The notes: generated by a model not told the origin, from the letters alone. A DNA stretch of 64,000 bases from Gibbula magus (GCA_936450465.1 OW388296.1:55356431-55420430), one strand, 5' to 3'; counted from the stretch's first letter, positions 24,590 to 38,051 are shown. Numbers and translations: made by a program.

Positions 24590-26690
24590 CCAAATTTTAT
24601 TTATGACTGAATCACCAGCGTGAGCGACAATTGTATAACAACTGGGAATTTGTATGATATTCGCATACGTTTAATAACTTAAAATGCACTAAAATATACT
24701 GTTCAATAAATACCTTTGCTCTACGAAACACAAACCTGAAAATGGCATAATTGAAAATATGAAAGGGAATACACAGATTACAATAACGAAATGGGAAAGC
24801 TGGTTATGTAAATAAAAAGTATATAGTATTATAATGAGGAAAAAACTTTCCCAAACTTTAGTTGTTTCATTCAAATGCATGTCAGCCTAGTTCAGTGTCA
24901 CTGATTTAGAACAAAATTGTGTTTTTTTCTCAATGGATTGTAACTATCCATTAGCTCTTTCTACATGTACATGCAGAGAAATCAATGAATGGCTATAAAT
25001 GCATGAAGCATGAAGGAGCACTTAAGCCACAGTAGAAAACTTCTGTAATGGTCTTCTGGAAAAGATGAATGAAATGGTTGTATTGCACTGTTAATCACTG
25101 GTAATAGCAGATACATTGCAATTCTGAACGAAAATCTGTATGAATGAAAATCTAAATATTCACATTGTACTTGTATTTTATATTTCACAAGTATAATGTT
25201 ATACTTAGTTGTATTTGTAGTTTTGTGAACATTCTTAGTTCCACTGAATGTGATAGGATGATACATTATGAGTGATTGTCACGATTATAGAGATACTGAT
25301 TACGAATTGAATCGAAACATCTATCAGAATCACATGAAGCAATGAATATTGCAATCTTAGCTGAAGGAAGTACATTAATTATGAGCAATAAACTTCTACA
25401 ATGGCTTCTGGCGTGAACTTATGAACGAAGTTAGTGTATTGCATTAGTTAATATCATGGTTGTACTCATTGGAGCTTTCAAGTTACAAAGAAATAGTTTA
25501 AATGATAGTTCCGATTCATTCTTAATATGAACCTATGTTTAAAGGTCGATCTAAGAGGAGGACCAGTGAATTATAAAGAACTTATTGAGAGAGTTTAATA
25601 ATTTAATAGTATCATTTCAGTTATAATTACATTTATATGTGTACACTGGCTATCTCAGAAACGCCCCAAAAAAGAATACTTGTAGTATTCATTAAAAGGA
25701 ATATTTGTAAATTTATGTTGTACAGTTTAGAACACTTTAAATATTTTGGAAACTTAAACTGAATCTATACTGATGGAATACACAAAATTTTGTTTCAAAT
25801 TGGAAAATTTAAAAGATCGTTTAGTTTCTCCTTTTAACTGTAACAAGAAAAGAGTATATGAATATCATAAGTTTTCATTCAAATCGGACTTTAACATGTG
25901 GGACTCGCTCAGGAAAAACTTTCTTTAGAGTGTCCATTTATATCACACATTTGGTCAGAATCATTGTACATGTGCACGTCATAATTGGAACCACTTTGCT
26001 AATGCTATGAATATACATTCCTATGTAATAACCTTGGCGGCTTAGTTTTATTCGTCCATAAGACTGCTACAGGAAACTAGAAAAAGCAATTCTGAAATCT
26101 GAAGTCGTTAACGTCTACGTACCAGTAATAATTTGTCAGAACAACATATTACATGTGTCAATAAAGACATTGCACGGAGGAAATTCAATGTGACTGCAGT
26201 GCCAAAATGAACATGTCACACAGTGAACTCTAGCAAATATTGAACTTGAGCGTGGGAGGACTTTCTGACATCGTCTGGCAGAGTTGTCTAATAGATTGGA
26301 TATGTTTCCCGTACTTATTGACGTGATTCGTTTCGTTGACGTAGCAATAGATATAAAGTAAGTTTATTTAGTTGACAGGATTGTTGTAGTGTAATGTCTG
26401 TATGGACTATGTACTATATATATTACTGATATTAGGCATCTTGGTTTAAGAGTAATATTTAAACATATTTATAATTATTTAAACAATGTTTAATACTTCT
26501 TGTGTATTTCAAGTCTTTGTTTATTTTATAAATAGTCCTGTTGCGTTTTGCACTGTTATGAATATGTCTTAATAGATTGAGAGAATGAGAATGTAATATT
26601 CTTACAATAACAATGCTTAAAATTAAAACCTACTGAACACAAGTTTTAGAACATTATTATGTATTATTATGATTATTATGATGATTCGCA
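24590..26690 (-). repeat. ~2-kb segmental duplication, direct partner of 49.2-51.5 kb
   Basis: Ordered matches to 49200-51480 in the same orientation include AATGCATGTCAGC, CACTTAAGCCACA, TGTAATGGTCTTCTG, ATTCAATGTGACTGCAGTGC, TTGAACTTGAGCGTGGGAGG and TTCAAGTCTTTGTTTA. Identity is high in patches (over 90% around 26160-26290) and low elsewhere. On the minus strand both copies have similar short frames starting MHLNET. The partner copy contains a MITE absent here. Confidence 0.85.
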
Positions 26691-27129
26691 ATGACTGACT
26701 CGCTAATATAAACAAAATTTTATACAAACCAAAATTCAACAATTGTATCATCTTCTTATGTTAGATATAACTAATAAAATGTTTTCACTGTTTGCTTGAC
26801 TGTTCATATTAGTGTTATTTTCTTACTTTCTCAGCTGAATCTATTTTTTAAAATTGTATTGAAATATTAAACATAAATGATATCATTGCCTGCTTATCTA
26901 TAAGTTAGTAATCTATTTAACTTACATGCATGCTTAATGTATTGGCACCCTTTGAAACTGCAAAAATATCGTTAAAACTTTGCAGTAATCATTAGATATG
27001 TCGTTTCAGACATTCACTTTTCACTGTTTGCTTGTCTGTCCAAATTGGTGTTTATTTCATACCTTTCCGACTGAATAAAACTCCTGTTAAGAAACGCTAA
27101 ACATATAAGGCATATCATTACATTAAACG

Positions 27130-27540
27130 CTTATTAAGTAACTTTGTATATTTAGAAAATAATTATTAGCGTATGTGCCTTTAAACATCTCTAATTTCCT
27201 CCATCTAATCATCACCCAAGCACTAACTTTGGCGGAACGATCGATCGACTGGTCTTGTTACATTTGCAATGCATTGTCAAATATTCCTCCCACACCTTGG
27301 TTCAATATTTGCGGAAGTTTATTGCGTGATGAAAGCACTAGATTCAGGACCTCAACCTGACAATTGCCTTGATTTGATATCAGCTCTGGAACCTGTCGTG
27401 TCTCTTTTTTTACTCACTATTCCTGGCTTGTAATAATGTTAAAGTTTGTTTCAATTTGACATATATAGACCAAACGTCCCAAAAATGATGTCTGATGTGA
27501 CTTTATTAACCTCGCAACTTATGTGTTCAGCCTAAGAAGC
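27130..27540 (+). repeat. 'NCLDLISAL' module, inverted partner of 46.7-47.1 kb
   Basis: This is close to the reverse complement of 46700-47110, sharing for example ACATTTGCAATGCATTGTCA and TTTGCGGAAGTTTATTGCGT. The plus frame at 27329-27433 reads MKALDSGPQPDNCLDLISAL and stops 15 codons later. The matching minus frame at 46.9 kb gives the same start. The 61-codon frame at 27175 is in another phase and probably incidental. Confidence 0.75.
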
Positions 27541-27792
27541 TTGTTGAACTATCACTACCAAACTGATATTGCTGCAATACGTTTTCGATGGTGTGGGTAA
27601 AATAAACTACTGTTGATTCGTGAAGTAGTTTTTTTGTAGCAGCCTTAAGACAGCAGAGGCAGAGAGATTCAAGCCTCACTGTTTGTACAGTTAGCTACAC
27701 GACACATGAAACTAGACCCAATTTTCAAAAGAGTCAAACACAGGATACTACGGAAGCGTATTAGTGTCACGGTGAAAAAAAATCTGTCAAAC

Positions 27793-28364
27793 TATCTCCT
27801 ACGTAGGAGATAGTATCTCCTACGTAGGACTTAGTATCTCCTACGTAGGACTTAGTATCTCCTACGTAGGACTTAGTATCTCCTACGTAGGAGATAGTAT
27901 CTGCTACGTAGGACTTAGTATCTCCTACGTAGGACTTAGTATCTTCTACGTAGGACATAGTATCTCCTACGTAGGACTAAGTATCTCCTACGTAGGACAT
28001 AGTATCTCCTACGTTGGAGATAGTATCTCCTACGTAGGACTTAGTATCTCCTACGTAGGAGATAGTATCTCCTACGTAGGACATAGTAGGTTATCTCCTA
28101 CGTAGGACTTAGTATCTCCTATGTAGGACTTAGTATCTCCTACGTAGGACTTAGTTTCTCCTACGTAGGACTTAGTATCTCCTACGTAGGACATAGTATC
28201 TCCTACGTAGGAGATAGTATCTGCTACGTAGGACTTAGTATCTCCTACGTAGGACTTAGTATCCTTTACGTAGGACATAGTATCTGCTACGTAGGACTTA
28301 GTATCTCCTACGTAGGACTTAGTATCTCCTACGTAGGAGATAGTATCTCCAACGTTGGAGATAG
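27793..28364 (+). repeat. 21-bp palindromic satellite array, about 27 units
   Basis: The unit contains CTCCTACGTAGGA followed by a linker ending CTTAGTAT or GATAGTAT; when the linker is GATAGTAT the core becomes the perfect palindrome CTCCTACGTAGGAG. Variant cores include CTACGTTGGAG and GCTACGTAGG. There is one disruption near 28083. The minus frames reading SYVGDTK repeats arise because 21 is divisible by 3. Confidence 0.95.
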
Positions 28365-28704
28365 CATGATAAAGCACTGATCACTTCGTTTTATACTTAT
28401 CCACGAGTTGTGGAGACACCTAAGCACCTTACGTTTGTCTAATAAACATAATTATGTTAGTCTGATTAAATCATGTAATTTCGAAGTTCCGTCTTGATTT
28501 TCAAAATAAAGTATTGTTCACTTGAAATGTTATGGAGGGAATATTGTCTTTCGGTTACTGCTCCCTTAGTGTTCATTTCGTGAGTGATAGTTTGCGAATA
28601 TATTGTTACAGTTAGTTTCAAATAATTATACTTATTTGCACATGATTTTTTTCTCAGATTTGCCTTTTATTATTAAAGATTATACAATATTGTGTTACAT
28701 GTAC

Positions 28705-29154
28705 GTTAGAGGGTAAAACATCCTATTACACGACCCGACAGGCAGCATGTATAGAAAACGGTTATCCGTATTGGTAGAAAATGGGGCGACGTATAAAGGG
28801 AGCATTTTATGGAACTCTCAGTGTGAGAGATAGATTTTTAGGTGTCATGCGATTTTGAGAGTTCAGACAGATTGATGACCATTCCGTCATAGTGTTATAT
28901 TAAAAACTTTATTATTGGGTGATTAGTTCTCGCTACGCTACGTCAGTCAGAACACTTGTACCACATTCGAGCACTTTAAAATGGTCACTCGAAGGGAAAT
29001 GGACTCGAGTGGCTTAACCAAACCATAACATTCGTTTTAGAACTCTTTTAATTTGATTCAGGAGTGTTATTTAGCCATTGGTAACACTTATTAACCTTTT
29101 TGTGAGAACACTTTATTTTATTTCATTAGGAATCGCGTGCTCCAACGCCTTTAA
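28705..29154 (-). mobile_element. MITE family A, copy 2
   Basis: Reverse orientation relative to 21505-22005 and 30811-31210. Shared blocks on the minus strand include ATACGTCGCCCC, GAACTCTCAAAAT, CATTTCCCTTCGAGTG and GGCTAAATAACACT. Ends are GTTAGAGGGTAAAAC and ACGCCTTTAA. It lies inside the larger foldback. Confidence 0.85.
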
Positions 29155-29388
29155 AGGGTTAGGTTTTGGAGACAACTGACAACATACAACTTTGTTAGGC
29201 ATTGAAAGGGGTCCTGACATAGGATTGAACATATGACAAAAGTTATATTTTTTGCTTAAATGAGGCACATTCTTACCTCTTTGATATGTTTATTTGTCTT
29301 GTATACTTGGTCTCAGATTGTTTTACAAAAAGTTGCTTTGAAATCGAATAAGCATATATTTCAGACCTGAAAAAGAAGTAAGCACATA

Positions 29389-29934
29389 AACTCACGTGCA
29401 AAAGAAACGTCCCCACATTGAAAACAGTAAAAAATAAAATATTGATGTCGGAGAAAGTAGATTTTGAATGTATTTGGTAGCCACATGTCATCAGAGTATT
29501 CTTCTTTTATTTTTACATCTATTCAAATACACATGGGGTGCTAAAATCGCTTTTTAAAGATGTTTTTGGCCCATAATATTTGGTATTTAAGTTTAAAACA
29601 TTGAAAAAGTAGAAATTTAATTAATTAAAGATATCCTCGACATAAATATCCTTCTTTGATTTAAATTTGTTGACGCGTCATTACTGTAGGACGTCACAAA
29701 ACAAGCCAAAACTGGCTTTTTGAGGCTTCTATCTCGTCTAGTTAAGGAGATTCCAAAACGACCATTTCTTAAAACTTGTGTTTCTCAGAGTTATGAATAG
29801 ATAATGTTTTGAAATTCATATTTAGTATTGTTGGGTTCTGAAGACATGATGTAGCGCTGTTTCAGTCGCATTTATCGCCCGTCGATTGAAATATCTTGTA
29901 TTTTGTATGGGGACGTTTCTTTTGCACGTGAGTT
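29389..29934. mobile_element. MITE family H, long copy (TIR AACTCACGTGCAAAAGAAAC)
   Basis: The left end AACTCACGTGCAAAAGAAAC and following GTCCCCA are exactly complemented at the right end, and TA flanks both sides (29387-29388 and 29935-29936). A shorter relative occurs at 38448-38668. The 72-codon minus frame starting in it is incidental. Confidence 0.88.
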
Positions 29935-30810
29935 TACTACAAGTCGAGTCGCCATTCCTGTTCACATTTACGAAGTTCTTATTTAGAAGTCTTACTTCAT
30001 TTCACCTAATTAAAAAATTGATTCGAATTATATGTAATTAAATGAAAGTCAAATAAGAACAACCTCATTTATTCAAAATTAATTGCCCTATTTCACTTCA
30101 AACCTACAAAATACCATTCAAATAAGTTATATGTAATTAGATGTATACACCTCATATCAGCAGTAGTTCTACTGTCGTTCTAATGACGACATGCTATAAA
30201 TGACAATAAGAACACTTAACAACTGAGGTAGATTTTAGAATTCGTCACTTCAGATGGTTAATTTACCCATTTGGTAAATATACTTGTCAAAATAGGTTAG
30301 GTATATTGGAAGTTTATTATTGATATTTAATCAGTGTGTAAATGTGTAAATAAATCAATATAAAAACATTCATAATTTACATTTATCGCTAACTATTCTT
30401 CTCCAGTACATTCATAACATTCAAGAGTACAGAAATTCATTAACGGTAATTAATTATGGAAGCTGAGATCCTTTATTGTTGAGTAATGTTTTGAGTAACG
30501 TCGTGTAACAAATGTCCAACACCAGGTTCAAAGTGTAATTAGGTCGCTAGTAATGACCATGGATTTTCATTTCACGGAAATATTGACTGTACTTGAATTA
30601 TTGAAGGAGTATAAAAATAATAAAACTGATGTTCCAAAACATAAATAGGGAAACCGCAATCATATCGCAATCAATGTAGAGATCTACCGTGAACTTTTGA
30701 ATTAATATCAGTTTATTAAATATTATCGTTCAGTGCAAAACTATACTGGATTGCATAACACATGAAAACTCAATCAACTCTACTTCTATAGATACCAATA
30801 TATAAAATAC

Positions 30811-31210
30811 TTAAAGGCGCTCTAGCACGTTTTTCTTAATGAAAACATTGATCTCACGAAAAGGTAAATAAGTCTTACCAATGGCTAAATAATACTCCCG
30901 AATCAATAAAAAGAGTTCTACAACGAATGTACATTTTTCGGATAAGCCATGCGAGTCAATTTCCCTTCGAGTGGCCATTGGCTGTAGGATACCTCAACAC
31001 TCAAAGTAGAGTTTTGAATATGGGACCATGATAGAATAGTCAATTATCTTGTTGTCTGAACTCTCAAATGACCTACAAATCTACCTCTCACACTGAAGAG
31101 TTCCACACCATTGTCGCTTTATACGTCGCACCAATTTATTTCAATAGGGATAACTTTTTTCTATGGATGCGGGCTTGTCGGATCGTGTAACGCGATGTCT
31201 TACCCTTTAA
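30811..31210 (+). mobile_element. MITE family A, copy 3
   Basis: Starts TTAAAGGCGCTCTAGCACG and ends GTCTTACCCTTTAA. Direct match to 21505-22005; inverse match to 28705-29154, with which it forms an inverted pair inside the foldback. Confidence 0.85.
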
Positions 31211-31332
31211 CATAACAATATATTGTTTAAACTGTAAAGCTTTTTAACGGTCATATATACTATCATAAACTTATACATCATATGATATACACAATATTGT
31301 TTATGGGCATTCTAGAAAGTGGGGTTATGAAG

Positions 31333-31440
31333 AATGAAGAACAATTTGATGGATACACAACTTCTTTATTCTATGTCGAAACGTCGCCCACATAGAATAA
31401 ATAAGTTGGGTATCCATAAACGTGTTCTTAATTCTTCATA
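31333..31440. repeat. Long imperfect hairpin with CGAAACGTCG centre
   Basis: TGGATACACAACTTCTTTAT and TCTATGT on the left are complemented by ACATAGAATAAATAAGTTGG and TATCCA on the right, around a short loop CGAAACGTCGCCC. Similar but decayed words occur at 8270-8340 and 46400-46470. The 68-codon frame here is a by-product. Confidence 0.8.
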
Positions 31441-31544
31441 TACACGAGAGTTTACATACACTATACGCGTATACAATGTACATGTGGTTAATATAAATGT
31501 GAAAAACGCAAGATGTGATAAAGTGGTCCAGGCATTATAGAAGT

Positions 31545-31709
31545 TATCTCCTACGTAGGAGATACTAAGTCCTACGTAGGAGATACTAAGTCCTACGTAG
31601 GAGATACATAGTCCTACGTTGGAGATACTAAGTCCTACGTTGGAGATACTATCTCCTACGTAGGAGATACTATCTCCTACGTAGGAGATAGTATGTAGGA
31701 GATAGTATC
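31545..31709 (-). repeat. 21-bp palindromic satellite array, about 8 units, inverted
   Basis: Same unit as 27793-28364 but in reverse orientation (GATACTAAGTCCTACGTAGG). It lies just inside the right terminal sequence of the putative foldback. Confidence 0.95.
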
Positions 31710-31759
31710 ACAAATTTTTGTTCATCGTGACACTAATACGCTTCCGTAGGATATCGTTA

Positions 31760-34003
31760 CCGGATACAGTCAAGTTTGAATGTCTATATGTTTAAGAATA
31801 CATAATTTCATTCATCAGAGTATGATACTTTATTTTTCTTATCTCTTAAAACAAACATGGGGTGCTAACATCGCTAGTTCAACATGATAGTTTGATATAC
31901 TGCTTATTAAGCCATTATTAGCAGTACACATCGAGAGGGGATATGGAGATGATTAAACACACTTTGAGGCAGGGGCAGTAAACAAACTTCTCAACTACAA
32001 TTTAATTATAAACAGCTGAAACTATGTTAATGATCTAAACTTATGACGCCGTATCAAAGATTCACGTGGACATCTAACTTAATTGGAGAACCCTAGTCAC
32101 CAAGTCAAGCAATGTAAAGACATGATATCACACCTGATGCTAATGTGTAGGCGGACACAAATCAGTAAGTAAACTATAAACGTACATGTGCGTGTATATG
32201 TATTGTTATATTTCCCTTAACCTTTTCAATATAGTTCTTATGTGTTATATATTAATTAGGTTAGACACCGGGAGCGGAAAGCTGGAGCCCCTGTATATCA
32301 TTGCACACAAGAGAATCACCCGGTTCTCAGTATAGACTCCCAGCTCATTAGACTTTTGGGACATATTCATTAAATCGGTGATTCAATCCACTAGGTATTG
32401 GAGGATAGAGGAAATACGGTAGTTGTTAATTCTAGCCTGGAAGAAAAAGATTGATTTTTAAGAATATTCTCATTATAACCTATATACCCCTCTTGTCAAA
32501 ATGTTTCACAGCCTTTTGGAAATAAACAATATTTCACCACCAAAAGATTATTGTGTTTAATAGCTCTTACCTTCTAGTCATTTGTGGTAGTTGTTTTATA
32601 TTCCCTCAATGCTAAGTCGTCAATTTGATTACCCTACGTACTCTAGCTAATTACCCCAATAGTAAATTTGAAACTTATTTCTTTCCTTGTTCTTAAATAG
32701 TTAATGATGTTAACTGTACATTGTTCAGTAACCCCTATCTTTCTGGCCATTATTCAGATTGGAACTATTGTTAAGTATTATGACTGATAACAAACGTTAT
32801 CAAACTATCTTGTTTCTAAGGTTATTCTTAACTAAGTGCTTCGGTGCTTTTGAGAAGCAAAACAAACCACTCAGCAGTAATAACAAATTACCAAATATGC
32901 TTTATTTCTGTCACAAGATTTGCTTAATTTGTTGCTAATCTTGAAGCCTGTATAGTTGACAAAAAGCCATGCCTATGCCAGGTCAGTTTTGACGTCATAT
33001 TAGTTCTGGAGGAAGTATTAATCGGAAATAATGATAACATAAACTCATTTTCATAACTGCATTTAACAAAATGGCGACACAATAACAAATGTGTTGTGGG
33101 AACTGCACAAGTTTGTGAGAAACAGTATTGTAGCATTGATATTTATAAAAGACAACAAAGAATCAAATGTATCTTATATTTCAAAATATACATGTTCTTA
33201 AAGCTGAGAGACTAAACATAAATTCATTGCAGTGAATGACACTTATTGGTAATTATTGGTAATATTATATTTCCGCTTGGGAATCAAAGAGGCACATTTT
33301 TAAATAAACATAAGCAATAATACATATAACACATGATATTGTTTTTCGAACTTACCTATCTCCAGCAAGGCGAGCTATGTGTTGTATAGAATCTATTGAA
33401 TATAACAGAAACAGCAGTTGCTGGTTCTAAGGTCCACCCAGGACATACAAGGTAAGTAAGCTTTCAAATGGTTTATCGGTGTCAACAAAAATGACTACCA
33501 TTCATAGATGTCATATATAAATAAATATATTCTATAATCAACAAAAACATGTTATTTTTTTTCTTCACGAAATTTAAAATTTGCAGGGAATTGTTTTCAA
33601 TTTGTCATTCAGCTGACACTTTTGTAATTTTTGACAGAAATAAAATACGAAGATTGACAACATAATGTCATGGAGTGCAAACAAACAAACATTGCGAATA
33701 TAGTCCATTATGATATGAATATAATAACATGTCATTATTCCTGTATGGTATCAGTTACTATCTCTATCTTGCTCGAAAATCAAAAGTACAAGTGTTTGAA
33801 TAAATGTATTCGTTGACATATCTTCGGTTAGTAATGACAGTCTAAAGATCATATTAAACATAATCGTTTCTTTATTGAATGAAATGGTTGAGATGGAGTT
33901 CAAATCGAAGATCTTTAAATTAAAGTTTTTTTTGCAACAGTCTAACAAAATAGGTTTTAAGTTCACTTGAAACTGCAGATGACTTTTAGTTGCAATACCT
34001 ACA

Positions 34004-34005
<2 letters not shown>
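31760..34005. other. AT-rich stretch without recognisable gene
   Basis: No supported gene. A 70-codon minus frame at 32924-33136 lacks motifs. Confidence 0.4.

Positions 34006-34093
<88 letters not shown>
34006..34093. repeat. (AT)n microsatellite, ~88 bp
   Basis: Uninterrupted AT dinucleotides; the Tyr-Ile repeat frame through it is an artefact. Confidence 0.98.
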
Positions 34094-34095
<2 letters not shown>

Positions 34096-34099
34096 TATC

Positions 34100-37000
34100 A
34101 TTTTGCTTTCGATAATCAAAATAGGTAGAACTATATTTGATTCCCTACTCTGCCTAAGTTTGTATATCAATTCTCTTCATCCAAAATTTGCATATTTATT
34201 ATATACATCATTTTATAAAACAATTAATATTGCTTGAACTATACCCCCAGGCCCATGTTTGATTGAAACCCCTCTTACTTAAGCAGTTTCTTGCTTTGAA
34301 ATGAGCCATCAATTATGTCTTTATCCACAGTGTTTTTGAACAAATCCCTCTAAATATCATTTTGAAACTGAAAAAAGCACAATCATACCATCAGACCTTT
34401 AAATTATGTTCATAAGTCTGAGGACAATAGGGTATACATATAGCTAATAAGCTGTAAAATAGAATATGCGGTGCTTAGATTGTCACATTTAGGAAGATGT
34501 AATCAATAGTAAAATGCGACAGGGAAGGTTTTCTCTCTTGAAAATGCGCATACGCATTTGTAAATGAAGATTCAATTAGATCAGCAGTTATGATCCTTTG
34601 AATTTGGATGAAAATAACGATTTTTTAACAACGGCAATTGTCAATGTCGCACGTAAATTATGACAGATACATGCTTTAACGCTTACTTTCCTTAATGAAA
34701 GTATATATCTGCTTTAAAATTAGCTATCAAGCTTAAGTGTATACTAAACGGGTTAAGATTTATAATTCTCCAACGAAAATATCCCTCTGAAGTTTCAAAG
34801 TCACAAAATGTCCTCATTGTATCCAAACTTTCAATTCGTAAATGATAATGTTCTGAAGTGTCATTGTTAAGCCATATACGTAGAATAGAATGCAATATAT
34901 TGAAACTGATTTAACTGATTATCGACCGAGATTTATATCCCTTTGAATGCGAACCCTAAATATGTCTTTTCCCAAAATGTCAATTCACGATTGGGGCAAG
35001 TATTTTGTTTATTTGCAGTATTCATTCAGGTTACTAGTTAGCTACTGCATGAGAGTGTATGTGGTGCCGATCTTCTGGAGAAGATTTTCAAAGATGGATA
35101 CCATCAAAATAGCCAAGATGTCTTTGATCACAAACTGATGAAGGTTTTGAGGGATATTAAAGTTTGAAGTTTTTTCTTCTAGAGGAGAAAACTAAAAAAA
35201 CATGTCAATCATGATTAACATCATTAATATTGTTTCCAAGACAAGAGCCACATCTCAACAAACACATTAATATATGTACGCAATCCACCAAGGAACATAT
35301 CCAATATCCAAATGTTCGTCATTACAAAGTGCATTAGAGTAGGCGAGTAGCATAAATAGTCCGAACCAGAGGGGATGGTGAAAATAGTATTTGTTTGCAA
35401 GGTAACTTAGACTTTCTATACAAGTCAATTTGAGAATGTAACACTAATTGGTAATATGAATCTATAACAAGAATATCGATCGGAACTTTAATAAAGTTAT
35501 TGGCTGGAAATCAACAGGTGTATTGTTGTGCGGTGCTTTATTACTTAATGTGAGATATTTCTTCCCCCGTCAGGGCGTCCAAGTAGACACTTGCAAACTT
35601 CCATAAAACAGATTGTTCATAATTTGGTTGCCTTAAACTAAATTCTGTCGACTTCAAAGTTGTGCACAAAGAGGAGAATTCAATCAACGTCCAATCATAT
35701 CTTTAGAATTTTAACTTTAAATTTAAAAGGGATATTATTAAACACTATCAATCATTTATCTTTAAAACAACAAAATCAATTGAACGTAACATGGTAAATA
35801 AAAAGGAAATTTGGGAATGAATTACTGTTAATACCTGATGACATTATTTCAACCAATCAAAATGTGTAAGTGTGAATCAAGCAAATTTGACATAATAATT
35901 GGATAACACAACGTTAATTTATATAAGTGTATTTTCTAAGTGTCTCCGTAGTATTTAAGGCCTAGGCGTCTTCTATTTTGTTGTCATTCTGAACTGAATT
36001 GCTTTACCATGTTCGATAATGTTGTTGTCTGATATATCAACAGAAAGAATCAATAAAGCAACATGTGAGTTAGTAAATACATTACTTGTTATAAAAGTGC
36101 AAAATATGAAAATCATTTCTAATTTATATTTTGTCAACACATGTACGTGCATAACTATTTTCCAAATATGGTTTTAAAAATGATACATGCACAATTACCG
36201 AATGAATGAATTAATTTGTGAAAATAAATCTGCTTACATTCTTCATATGGAAAGCAATTCTCCATGTTCTAACGTGTAATAAAACTTTAATCGCCGTGGA
36301 GAGCAATAATGCTATACACATGACAATGTATTTTATAGTTAAACCTAAGTCTCAGACATAAAATAGAATATTCTAAGCGAAGTTATATTTGCTGCCAGTA
36401 AGCTGCTACGTCTATTTCGGTTTTATTGACACTCACACTCGCGTAGTATTACTGATCAGGATTAGGTTAGGTAGATGTTAAATGACTTTGGACAGCTATT
36501 TCTGTCTAATCAAATAAATCATGTGTCAAATCAGGATCAACCACTAACAACCCTTAAAGCAATCAGGCACGTTCAGGTACCTTACAACGTTATTGACACT
36601 TGAATCCAAGTAGTTTGTTAAAGTGCAACGTTAATGTATGTATCTCGATAGACGTTTTGGCTCAGAAAGTATTTACAACTGATAATATGTGATAATATTT
36701 AATAGTATATCACATTTCATACCTAACTGTAAACCGTCGTTGTCAAATTAAACACCGACTCCTTCAGAAAACAGCATTTGATATTTGTGCAAACGTAGAC
36801 TGTTAATTCGTACCGAGTAGAGGTGATCGTATAACATATCTTTGAAATAAGGTCAAGAATAAGGTCAATGGTCAAGAATACCTAGTTTTGCACATATTAA
36901 TAACCATAAACTATAATATTTAAAACCAAGTGGACCTAGTTGTGTACCAATCAAAAACCAGAAATATGTTTTTTTTTATATTTCTCATAACAGTAAAGTC

Positions 37001-37985
37001 AACCATAAAGATAAAGTGAACGAGAGTATTTCACTCAATCTATCGTAATTCATAATCAATTATTTTCACATTAAATATTAGTAGCGTCATTTATTTTACA
37101 TAAACTCATATTACACTATTACTACGTATTCAGAAGAGAACTATAAGCAATAATCATTATTTTTCAACATTCATTAAAGTGTCATTATTTGACATAGGAG
37201 ATGAAACGCAATTAATGTGAATGTTCATACAGACTGCTGAACTACCATAATGTAGTGTTAATGATTATTACTGCTACTTTCTATATTCACTGTCACTTTG
37301 CAATTTGATATTATCTATGAATCAAACTGGTATTGTTTTATTCAATTCATTTCTTTCCAGACAGAGAAACTATGATTTAAGGATTTTCGAACAAGTGAAC
37401 ACATGTGTATTACTAGTTTATAGAAAGTCTCTCTTCACAAAAATCAGGGGTCATACCCCATTAGTCAGACGACCCAATAGCGGACAACCCAGTTGCAGGC
37501 AGAATAGTAGGGGAAGTCCAAGCGCTCACCCATTATGACACTGAACCAGTCCTAATTAAACCGTATTGACTTATGTTTTTACTTGGAATGACCAGTGTGG
37601 TATTGTGGGAGGATTAGTATTGTTAGTAAATCAGTATAACACTAAGCTTATTCTCATCTCAGGATGTTTTTACTTTACAATGTATAAATGAAAGTCAATA
37701 TTTGCTGTAATATGATGTAGTTTCATCTTTCAAGTGAAGTGATTACACTTTAACTGACTTTTTAACAGTGTGCACCTTCACACTCACAATCATGAAACTG
37801 TCAAATTCAATAACCGTGTCTTAATGAACAAATACGGTCACTATTTACGGTATTGGCTTATCTAAAGCGAGAAGAGGGGTTTCATAAACAGATTAAACTC
37901 AAATAATTTCAAATTTATTCACAGATCTTATTCTTGTAGGCTTCTTCCCAATTTAGAAATACATGCCATTTAGATAATGAGGAAA
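34100..37985. other. AT-rich stretch without recognisable gene
   Basis: Only short unsupported frames. A GC-richer patch at 37450-37530 (CATACCCCATTAGTCAGACG and following) looks like a repeat fragment but has no second copy in the window. Confidence 0.4.
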
Positions 37986-38051
37986 TATAACATGGTTATA
38001 TTTGGGATAACACTACCTTCAATAGTACAAATTCTTGTACTTTTTCGGGCC

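Larger units (their letters stand above)
27748..31749. mobile_element. Putative 4.0-kb foldback-type element with palindromic-satellite termini
   Basis: Both ends carry the same sequence in opposite orientation, beginning CTACGGAAGCGTATTA. Each is followed by an AT-rich link of ~35 bp and then an inverted array of a 21-bp palindromic unit (27793-28364 and 31545-31709). The flanking GATA at 27744-27747 and 31750-31753 could be a 4-bp target duplication. Terminal repeats made largely of tandem units recall FB/Galileo foldback transposons. No transposase is visible inside; the interior is filled with other MITEs. Alternatively these are two independent small elements in opposite orientation. Confidence 0.5.

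Noticed and set aside
27793..28364. CRISPR-like array of regularly spaced palindromes
   Set aside because: There are no unique spacers (the linkers are near-identical 7-8 bp) and the context is eukaryotic.
27767..28377. Minus-strand repeat proteins reading SYVGDTK
   Set aside because: 21-bp palindromic satellite; the frame is open only because the unit is a multiple of three.
33751..34170. 139-codon minus ORF with Tyr-Ile repeats
   Set aside because: Runs through the AT microsatellite; flanking residues show no motif.
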